Of a stretch of 64,000 nucleotides of DNA, positions 57,401 through 64,000 are shown one piece after another. Position numbers and translations under genes: made by a program. Location: assembly GCA_946803715.1 (NCBI GenBank), contig CAMPET010000031.1, positions 1 to 64,000 of the forward strand, written 5' to 3'. Numbering within the stretch: position 1 is the stretch's first letter; each line of letters begins with the position of its first letter. The DNA is from Beroe ovata. Taxonomy: Eukaryota > Ctenophora > Nuda > Beroida > Beroidae. The notes beneath the pieces are model-generated. The model had not been told where the DNA came from and made no database searches. It was given only the letters and a program-made list of their open reading frames with translations.

Positions 57401-59086
57401 TGGGAATCGTAGATCTGTATCTCGCCAGTCAGCGTAGCGAATAGTATTATCTTACTATCCGGTGCCCATTGTACTTTACAAAGTTGTGTTTTGAGCTCCC
57501 CTCCCCAGATCCTATTCCCGTCCACTGAACCAACTATCACAGCTCCTGAAGGAAAAAGGAATCGTAATTGATCTGTTTAAGTTCTATGTTGTGTGAATTT
57601 GCCACCGTCATGCCGTTTCTTTTTACAGGGTTTGCATCCCTTGACCCAAGTGATATTCAGGTATTTGCTTGATTCAATCGATCACATTTTTGATCAAAGT
57701 CTGCTATCTTACCATCCTCGTAGATGATACAGATCTGTTGTCCGTCTGTGTTCCACTGCATGTCCCTCACTAGACTCTTGTTGCGGTTGTTAATCATTTC
57801 CTCATACCACGATCCTGCAGGAACATCACAATCGATAGTAGTGCACAATGCTAATTATAGAGCTCACTATAGTTTAGAAATTATACCAGAGACGTGGATA
57901 GAGCTTATTAAACTTCGCTCATTTCTCATATTTCGACAAATGAATAGCGTTTAGATTCTGCCTAGTGACACAATCTCTCCAAACAACATATCATGAAATG
58001 TCGACTGACCCTTGTACAACATCCATACAATGATAAGCCCCTTCTGATCTGAGGTAGTTAGCTTCTTATGTTGCTCATTCCACGAGATAACCTGTGACAA
58101 GGACAATTCATGCAGAAAACTATACCTAAGAATTCCGGTGCCTAAGCAGTCTGCTTTCAAAACACGATTTATATTGCAGCCGCCTCAAATTATCATAGAG
58201 ATCACATCATCTAGTCTCCTACCTGCACTGTTCCATTGTGCCCCTCCAGAGTTTGATTCATACTGAGGTTACTAGGTGCAGCCAGACCTCGGACTTTGCT
58301 GTTTTTCACTGAAAGCTCTTTTAGATAATTTAGTACAAAAAGGTAACAAAATCGCTGAAGAGACGTTGACAACCATGAAGTTTATATCATGAGAGAATTG
58401 GACCAGAGCACATGAAATGAATCAACTTCGAGCTATCACTTCAGCTCTGGACTACTCGTCACGTTACTCACCAGCCTGGACTTCCAGCTTGAGGACTTTG
58501 AGAAGTCCGTCCTCCCCTCCACATGCAATCCAACCGTGTTCCTTGTTCCATGATATACATTGCAGCCGGGTATAATTTGGTATGGCAATCTGAATTGAAT
58601 TGAATTGAATTGAATTGAAAATGTATTAGTAAGTACATGTATAATATCACATTTTCAAAATCGAAACCTCACACTTCTTCATATCAAGTCCTCTATATAC
58701 TCGATTATGTCCATGTATTTTGAGATTGAATACGGTAGATCATGATGTTACTATTATGTATTGCATTCTTTGAGAGGACAGTTCTCAAATTTTTAAGGGA
58801 ATAATAAGTGGGGTAAGAGTGAGGTGATTGAAATGCGATGTGTGGTTGTAGAAAACCGGAGTTCGCAACAGCTCATCTGGCTGTCAAGAGCGTTCCCCGG
58901 TGAGAGCGTTCCCCGGTGAGAGAGATTACAATTACAATATGATCATCAAGGCGGAATGGTAGATGGTATCTGACACAAACAATAGTAGATATATCTGGAA
59001 CAAATATGAGCATGAATGAGTACTTTTCTAAGTTTTTGACAGAATCGTTTTGTAAAACTCACCTTTTTACTGAGGTAAATGAACAT
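42479..59086 (-). CDS. WDR35: WDR35/IFT121, IFT-A complex subunit, 26 coding exons
   Basis: Exon starts on the minus strand: 59086, 58589, 58308, 58091, 57814, 57545, 57203, 56904, 52500, 52184, 51974, 51616, 51321, 51028, 50761, 50551, 49965, 49603, 46000, 45788, 45487, 45060, 44788, 43464, 43248 and 42685, with stop at 42479. All phases agree and total 1157 aa (human about 1181). N-terminal WD40 blades include [28 protein letters not shown] and [17 protein letters not shown]-like repeats follow ([52 protein letters not shown]). The C terminus is a zinc ribbon with repeated CxxC pairs (CTNC, CSIC, CDTC, CPLC). IFT121 carries cargo in retrograde transport within cilia. Large introns hold three opposite-strand genes and a tRNA. 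The next gene upstream is ENO4. Confidence 0.96.
43795..43803 (+). promoter_or_regulatory. TATA box of the nested homeobox gene
   Basis: TATATAAAA lies 65 bases before the ATG at 43860, in a short spacer inside a WDR35 intron. The spacing supports a start site near 43825 and therefore the internal ATG rather than the upstream frame start. Confidence 0.6.
43860..44561 (+). CDS. Homeobox transcription factor, intronless, nested in a WDR35 intron
   Basis: 233 aa from the ATG at 43860 ([11 protein letters not shown]). The open frame extends 35 codons upstream, but that part crosses the TATA box. Near residue 45 there are three tandem copies of an 11-residue unit [12 protein letters not shown] Ser/Pro/Thr-rich middle follows. 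The homeodomain occupies about the last 60 residues: [54 protein letters not shown]. Helix 3 has WFQNQR, so Gln at position 50 and Asn at 51, as in ANTP/PRD-Q50 proteins, but position 52 is Gln and I cannot assign a class. It probably encodes a sequence-specific DNA-binding protein. It is antisense to WDR35, in the intron between exons 23 and 24. Confidence 0.85.
   Translation: MNFEPCNPPLLDPLYLSRVTLSPCSASKPKTLLKKHLQITIPILDELTTNRCSPPHHQYIMKEHPPHHQYIMKEHTPHHQYIMKEHPVAKPHSPIRGSHRLSPYSTRRPLTQSNRTSISPIPIHSPWSPVHPNNTPTPLVSSPSSNTPTTHVTSPSSKTPTSPSPDCKTRKKHERHVISEPQTRALQHWFSVHPFLTSETRRKLSEEIGLNKRSVMYWFQNQRRRARRSRVVQ
46044..46137. promoter_or_regulatory. Cluster of three RFX X-box-like palindromes
   Basis: GTCGCTATAGCAAC (46044-46057), GTTGCTATGGCAAC (46091-46104) and GTTGCTATGGCAGCAAC (46123-46139 region) fit the X-box pattern GTNRCC(N)RGYAAC closely. 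They lie in a WDR35 intron, about 500-600 bases upstream of the plus-strand gene starting at 46642. RFX factors control ciliary genes in animals; the binding here is inferred. Confidence 0.5.
46642..49160 (+). CDS. Orphan Ser/Arg-rich nuclear-looking protein, nested in a WDR35 intron
   Basis: Exons by frame: 46642-46657 (MNRKF), 46843-46955, 47082-47187, 47285-47423, 47566-47714, 47835-48034, about 48079-48195, 48476-48621 and 48683-49160 (stop). All joins keep phase except 48034 to the next exon, where the tandem GTAAGAGGG sequence obscures the boundary. Residues are rich in Ser, Arg, Lys and Pro. Features are [15 protein letters not shown], a basic stretch [27 protein letters not shown], an acidic patch [20 protein letters not shown] and a conserved-looking end [22 protein letters not shown] do not recognise a family. 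Clean GT-AG exons and nine open segments make it a real gene. A family A MITE sits in its seventh intron. Confidence 0.7.
48271..48373. mobile_element. MITE family A copy, 103 bp, in an intron
   Basis: TTTGTAGGATTTTACCCTACC to GGGTGAAATCCTACAA, flanked by the 8-bp duplication TCATCATG (48263-48270 and 48374-48381). It lies inside an intron of the orphan gene, itself inside a WDR35 intron. Confidence 0.85.
50006..50077 (-). tRNA. trnQ-TTG: tRNA-Gln (anticodon TTG)
   Basis: 72 nt on the minus strand. The acceptor stem GGTTCTA pairs with TAGAACC and is followed by discriminator T. The D arm has GGTGTAATGGTTAGCACC. The anticodon loop is ACTTTGAATCC, giving TTG. The T arm is GAGTTCGAGTCTC, with A and B boxes in place. 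No intron and no encoded CCA. It sits antisense-neutral in the WDR35 intron between exons 16 and 17, in the same orientation as WDR35, and can be transcribed independently by Pol III. Confidence 0.95.
54227..56190 (+). CDS. Myb/SANT-like (MADF-type) DNA-binding protein with C-terminal coiled coil, nested
   Basis: Exons 54227-54359, 54663-54802 and 55282-56190. Phases agree and give 393 aa. Exons 1-3 together encode a trihelix/Myb-SANT-like domain: [15 protein letters not shown], then [18 protein letters not shown] and AAKRDVK, then [19 protein letters not shown]. This pattern occurs in NAIF1/MSANTD-type and transposon-derived regulators. A long Ser/Thr/Pro/Val-rich middle follows. The C terminus is a charged coiled coil ([20 protein letters not shown]). 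It is likely a nuclear DNA-binding protein; the target is unknown. It lies in the 4.2-kb WDR35 intron between exons 8 and 9, on the opposite strand. SANT-like domains of this sort often come from Harbinger-type transposons, which would be a possible origin. Confidence 0.78.
56646..56659. promoter_or_regulatory. Perfect X-box palindrome
   Basis: GTTACCATGGTAAC is an exact match to the symmetric RFX site. It is preceded within 60 bases by several partial copies (GGTACCATGGCAAT, GGTAACCCTGGTTACC). It lies just past the donor of WDR35 exon 8. Function is not demonstrated, and simple palindromic duplication is an alternative. Confidence 0.4.
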
Positions 59087-59403
59087 ATTGTCTAGCCCTC
59101 GCCTACAATACGTTGTTTCGTTACGAAAAACAGTCGATTGAGAGAAATAGCTTCAGTATTCACATTGATTTTGTGTAGTATTCACACTTGTGAGACAAAT
59201 TAAATCCGATAGGTAACAGCTATCGTCATGCAAAAATGAAAATCTAATATCAAATACTACTACAAAATATCAACATCTATCCAATCCACAGAATTGCAGT
59301 TGTAACAAAAGTTTTTCAATCTGAAACCTACAAAATAGTATTTACAAGCTATATGGTTATATCACACATCTGAATAGGTACAACATCTAGACCAGCACCA
59401 TCC

Positions 59404-61464
59404 TCAACTGGCAGGTTCCTGTGACTCTTCCTCGGCTTCAACCTCCCTGAACCCCCAGGATTCTAAAGCAGGGAGTGTTTTCCCCTCAATCTGCTCTATC
59501 TTCATCACCTGGTTATACAGCTTCACCCTCGACCCTCTCAATCCGCCAAACATGACAAAACCACAGCCACTAGCCATGGCAAGATCAGCCAACAGAGTCT
59601 CTCCTTCTTCAAATGATGCAGCTTCGAGCAGAGTTGATGACTTATCAGCTGACTTCAGTTGCTCAATGGTGTGTGAGATAGTGCTGTTGAGTTTTAGAAC
59701 TGATCCAGCATTTGGGGTAGCGATTCGGGAAAATATGAGGCACTTGTGACCTAATTTCTTAGCAAGCGTTTCATAGCCTTCTGTATCCTGAAATGGTATT
59801 TGTTGCATATAGGAATCATTAGTTGTAGGTACTTGGATCATGAATACGCCCTTCGATTAAAAGCTGGGGTGGCAATGATTGGGCATGATATGATTGAAAA
59901 TTCTAACTTACCTCATGATGCAAAGGATCAATGATTGCAATAATACTATCATTCTCAACCAATCCTTCGATAAAATCACACAGATCTTCAGTTGGCTTCA
60001 CTTGACCCTCAATCCAGTCATATCGATGCTTGGATGCACTCTGAGTCTGAAAATGTTGTGTCACAAGATAAATTTGAAACAGTGGTTTTTACTCAATTAT
60101 ATTGATATTCCCATCTCATGAGTGACATGTTAACAATTGCATGCTTAAATCTACAAACACTGACAGCAGTGAGAATGATAGGACTTAAATGATACCTATT
60201 CTATAAAATGTAGCAATACAAACACAAATCAGTTGGTAATATCAACAACACAGATCACAACATAAATGTGAGCATATAGGGCATGGATTGATAGATAAGA
60301 ACCAAGATAGGGTAATATGAATCACTCAATATTAGCATTTGTCTTGTTTTCACCAGCATACGCCATTGATAGCCATTTGCAAAGTAAACCATTAGGTCTG
60401 CCATTGTGGTAGAATCATGCAGCTGTTATTCAAAATCTAATACTTGTCTCACCCGACTAATTGCTTGTTTTGACTTTCTACTGATTTTCTTACTATCCTT
60501 GAAGGTTCCATATGAGTTTATGAGTTGGTAGTTCAAATTTCAAGGAAGGTATTAAATGCATTTCAGTATACTAGCATCATCTTACCTGCCCTTTCTTAGC
60601 AGATCCTTGCCCTGGTACAACCTCTGAATGAAAATCAGTTGCAGAGAAGTCTATAACAAAATTAAAATCTGTTCCTGGAACCAGTTCTAATTCTGTTGCT
60701 GCTTCTTTTATCATTTCAATCATTTGTTCTGGCTTATCACAACTGAAGCTGAAGCCACCATTTGCAGAGACATGTTGTGGGTTATTAGGATATTTCTTCT
60801 TGAGTAGTTCTTCTACTTTGCTGAATATCTTCTCAAGAGAGGGCAGGTTCTTTGAAAATTCAAAGTTTACATCACATGGACAAATGCCCAAAGAAAGAAC
60901 ATTATTCTTTCCAGGCCCACACTTCCCTCCATTGAGAACTGAGATGAAGGGAACAGGTCTTTTGATAGTCCCTTCAAAAGATTTTCCAATTACTTCCACA
61001 ATTGACCTTCTTTGAAACCTTACTCTTGACTTAAAAACAGCAAGAGAAACAGCTAGAATGATATCAGAGGTGTTTTTAAGAGAACTCAACTTATCATCAA
61101 CATCATTTTGGTCAATTACGCTAGAGCCATATAGAACATCATTGATTGATTTTAGATCATCAAGGTTTATAGTACTTTGAGAATCACTACACCCAACAAT
61201 TCCAGACTCTGCTACTTCAATTTTATTGCTGTTCATACAGCTTAGCTCAATCATAATTTGAGAGTCGCCACTGTGAATAGATTTTATAGTATAGCCTGAA
61301 ACCATCTTGACTGTTGGTTCAAGGGCAAACTGCTTGAGCTCATGTGATAAAAAGCCAAATACATCATCAGGTTTGGCCTTGTACAACTGGTTGAGCTGTT
61401 GCTGTAGAACAACGTCAATCTTATTGTCTTGAATGTATGCAACTGCTAACTGCTTTTCATCCAT
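59404..61464 (-). CDS. ENO4: Enolase 4-like (flagellar enolase paralogue), three exons
   Basis: Exons 61464-60586, 60046-59912 and 59787-59404, all phase 0, giving 465 aa. The N terminus (AVAYIQDNKIDVVLQQQLNQ and LYKAKPDDVFGFLSHEL) looks like the DPY30/RII-type dimerisation motif of ENO4. The enolase-like body has KRPVPFISVLNGGKCGPGKN, DWIEGQVKPTEDL, IIAIIDPLHHED and FGGLRGSRVKLYNQVMKIEQ. These resemble human ENO4 (SVLSCGKSSPGK, IIALIDPF, LGGLSRGERVTKYNRLL). Canonical enolase metal and catalytic residues are poorly kept, so glycolytic activity is doubtful. In mammals ENO4 is needed for sperm flagellum integrity. The stop lies 317 bases upstream of the WDR35 start on the same strand. The protein is shorter than the human one (about 625 aa). 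Confidence 0.82.
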
Positions 61465-61695
61465 GATTGGATCATAGATCCTGATATTACTTTGATCAGT
61501 TAAACTGCAAGAAATTCATCTGTAAATATGTAAATTGGAGAGATACCACTTACCAGATCAAAAAAAGCCATATTTCATGCAGGATTATAAAATACAGCAA
61601 AAGCCCTAAACATCACGCAACGCCGCAATGGAGTAATTCTTTGTCTAGAACAGAATTCAGAGTTGAAAAATAAGATGCTGTATAAGTAAGGTGAC

Positions 61696-61724
61696 TTAAA
61701 TAAATAAATAAATAAATAAAAATT
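61696..61724. repeat. AAAT/TAAA tetranucleotide microsatellite
   Basis: About six AAAT units in the region upstream of ENO4. Confidence 0.8.
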
Positions 61725-61927
61725 TTTGCCTTCAGGCAACTCTATTCTAACTAGTCATACAGGGTACTCCCACGAAGCAGAGAGTCAAACAACCAGTTCT
61801 ATTACTGATAGAAATGCTAAAAACAACAACTTAACAGATTGCTATATTAATGGCTGCTATAATTGAAATTAGAATTCAAAATAAATAATCTTTGTCAAAA
61901 ATAAATAAAGTTTGTCTTTGGGAATCG

Positions 61928-62207
61928 ATTGTCGATCGATGATAGACCCTTGTCGATCGATGATAGACCCTGTCGAGAATTTCGTTTCGCGCGCGGCGCA
62001 AACTTATTCTCAGACAAACTTATTCTCAGGCTGACGCAAGCCGCTTCGCGGCTTGCATCAGCGGTCTGGCATCGCCCGACAAATAGACCCTGTCGAGAAT
62101 TTCGTTTTGCGCGCGCGCGGCGCAAACTTATTCTCAGACTGACGCAAGCCGCTTCGCTGACGCAAGCCGCTTCGCGGCTTGCATCAGCGGTCTAGCATCG
62201 CCAGACA
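61928..62207. mobile_element. Family B fold-back elements, two head-to-tail units
   Basis: Two units each begin near TTGTCGATCGATGATAGACC and GATAGACCCTGTCGAGAATT, continue GCGCGCGCGGCGCAAACTTA and TTCTCAGACTGACGCAAGCC, and end CATCGCC(A/C)GACAA. The palindrome of CAAGCCGC/GCGGCTTG is obvious. The outer flanks GGGAATCG and AGGAATCG nearly match, suggesting an old target duplication. The family A MITE adjoins directly at 62216. Confidence 0.65.
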
Positions 62208-62215
62208 AGGAATCG

Positions 62216-62308
62216 TTGTAGGATTTTACCCTACCGTCGGTGCGCGCGATTTTCAATCCGCCCCGACGGATAAAATCCCGCCAGCAAGGGTAGGGTGAAA
62301 TCCTACAA
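62216..62308. mobile_element. MITE family A copy, 93 bp
   Basis: TTGTAGGATTTTACCCTACC to GGGTGAAATCCTACAA, flanked by the 8-bp duplication AGGAATCG (62208-62215 and 62309-62316). Slightly shorter than other copies because CTTGCCAGG is missing from the core. Confidence 0.85.
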
Positions 62309-62316
62309 AGGAATCG

Positions 62317-63307
62317 AAGATCAGAATAAAACAATTTCAATATTCAATTTCATGGCAGCTATTTGAATAAAAACTTAATTAAATTACACTTACAACATTC
62401 AATGTTGCATATTGCTTGGCGTTCATAGACCGCTTATGCAAGCCGTGCGCGCGCAAAACGAAATTTTTAATCAAGTCCCGCACTCCCGCCGCGGGCCGCG
62501 GCAGCAAAGAAAAAAACACAATTACAACACACAAAATTAATATATCGATGACATGATCTGAACAATATGATTTGTCAAATTTTATCAGCTCATGACCTCT
62601 GTTTCTCGCGCGCGCGCAAAATATCGTGGTCAGATGAAATCTAAAAATTATAATGATAATAGTCAAAAACTCTGGTATTATAATTTCCTCTGCGCGCGCA
62701 CTCGCTCTTACTACTTTACAGTTCCGTGACAAATCATGAATCAAATCACGTTGCGTCGTCGCAGGTGCTCAGCTGCAGTATAGTAGTCAAACGCTGTTAT
62801 AGCGAGTGCGTCGGCCACAGTGCAAAAATTTCAATTTCAATTTTATGTAAATTATAAATCGGCGAAAATAAATGAAAGTGTAAGTTCACATGCATGTTAA
62901 ATAATTTCAAATGCTAATTTCTAGGGACTTTGCATTAAGTTCATAGTTATTATCATTATATTATTGTCTCAGTTTCTGAGTAGAAACGTATTCTATTCTA
63001 TTCTATCTCTCAAGTATACTCATACCTTTTGAGTTTCATTCACTTGGCATCATCATATCATCTCGAAGAAAAGATTTATTTCAATAAGATTCTTTTGAGA
63101 CATCAATTTGCAAGACTTTTCTCCAACTCTGTACTTGAACACCAACATTGAACATCCTGTATGACTTTTTCTCAATACAGGATGAAAATGTAACAGGAAA
63201 CAAAGTCAAAGGCAGATATTTTAAAGTGCTTTTGGTAAGAGTAAGCTATTGGCTAGTCATTGAAGAGCAGAGGATCTGGAATTCTTATCTGATCAAGATG
63301 GTCTATT
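62317..63307. other. Intergenic between ENO4 and the 3'-terminal gene
   Basis: GC-alternating remnants (CGCGCGCGCAAAA) at 62450-62710 suggest further degraded elements. A possible 18-codon exon at 63181-63234 (DENVTGNKVKGRYF, with AG and GT borders) may belong to the next gene but does not join it in phase. Otherwise nothing is seen. Confidence 0.45.
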
Positions 63308-64000
63308 ATGGAATCTCACAAATCTGTTAACCAAAAGCTTGAAAGCTTCATGAAGCGCAACCTACCATCATCAGACTATCAAAGGTTTTAATTGATAAGT
63401 TCTTTTATTTTATGACTTGAGCAGTAAAAACTTCCTGGCAAAATTGTTTTTTGATGAACCGTTAAGGGGATGAAATGCTCAGGATACGATGTTATGAAAG
63501 ATGTGTAGTAGACAAGTCTATGAGACTTGCTCTTGTTACTTCAAAAAACCTCATCATAACTGATTCACCACCAAGAACTATCCTTTACACCCTTCCCCTT
63601 GTGGATTTCATATCTGTCAATTTGGTATGTTATAATTTGCTCTATACCTAATCTCAGTATTTCTAGGACTTAGGTTTGTTGAATTTGTCATAGACTATAA
63701 CTATTCAGGTGCAAGATCTACCTGATTTCCTTCATGGTGATATACAACTTAAAAGTCAGCATATATCACTTAAATTCCGTCAAGATTCTCTTGTGAAATT
63801 AGAATGTCCTCTTGATGACAGCACTAACTCATTATTGAGTGCATCTTCTGATGGTGAGCTCATATCTTCATATCTTCCTAATCAGCAATGTTCAATGGAC
63901 AAAGCTAAAACAACGGTACTTTATATCTATAAGTGTTAACATGGCATTGAATAAACATAGTATTTTCATAGGAGATAAATCACCAAGAAGCACAAAATCT
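63308..64000 (+). CDS. 5' part of a C12orf56-like gene, continues beyond window
   Basis: Likely exons: about 63308-63384 (MESHKSVNQKLESFMKRNLP), 63467-63624, 63709-63915 and from 63972. The second and third join in phase 0: DEMLRIRCYERCVVDKSMRL, LALVTSKNLIITDSPPRTIL, PLVDFISVNL, then VQDLPDFLHGDIQLKSQHIS. The order FL/FMKR...YER CVV...PPR...VDFISVNL...LPDFL resembles my recollection of the N terminus of vertebrate C12orf56, an uncharacterised protein. The join of the first exon does not keep phase, so the start is uncertain. Function is unknown. Confidence 0.5.

Overview
This is nuclear DNA from an animal: spliced genes with GT-AG introns, TGA read as selenocysteine in one gene, a eukaryotic tRNA with no encoded CCA, and animal families (RIM-type double-C2 protein, Ras, HPS1, SAP30, IFT121/WDR35, a homeobox gene). 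Genes are compact, introns mostly short, several genes are intronless (HPS1, TCF25, the 2OG oxygenase), and genes are repeatedly nested inside introns of other genes. An early-branching metazoan such as a sponge fits, but this is inference; the sequence alone does not fix the phylum.

Layout. 1-7.9 kb: 3' half of a RIM/piccolo-like gene (+) whose last intron holds an intronless Fe(II)/2-oxoglutarate oxygenase (+) and a small one-TM protein (-). 10.0-12.1 kb: a complete six-exon Ras gene (-). 15.1-25.5 kb: a minus-strand run of HPS1, DPH7, FDX2, selenoprotein W (present twice across an N) and TMEM64. 28.2-30.1 kb: TCF25 (-). 30.2-32.1 kb: a repeat-rich spacer with an N-joined duplication. 32.1-34.8 kb: FIS1 and SAP30 (+). 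35.9-41.1 kb: ankyrin-repeat asparaginase ASPG (-). 42.5-59.1 kb: WDR35/IFT121 (-), 26 coding exons reconstructed in one frame (1157 aa), carrying three opposite-strand genes (homeobox, an orphan Ser-rich protein, a SANT/Myb-like protein) and tRNA-Gln(TTG) in its introns. 59.4-61.5 kb: ENO4 (-). 63.3-64 kb: start of a plus-strand gene resembling vertebrate C12orf56.

Functional themes: intraflagellar transport and flagellar proteins (WDR35, ENO4) lie side by side, and perfect or near-perfect RFX X-box palindromes occur in WDR35 introns. FDX2 (Fe-S cluster assembly) and FIS1 (organelle fission) are mitochondrial. DPH7 and TCF25 are translation/ribosome-quality genes.

Two short non-autonomous transposon families with about 8-bp target duplications are scattered between 30 and 62 kb. 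Three single-N positions (3941, 20931, 31416) each sit at the joint of a local duplication, which looks like unresolved haplotypes in the assembly rather than biology. Exon boundaries were derived by eye from reading frame, GT/AG sites and family resemblance; no alignments or database searches were run.
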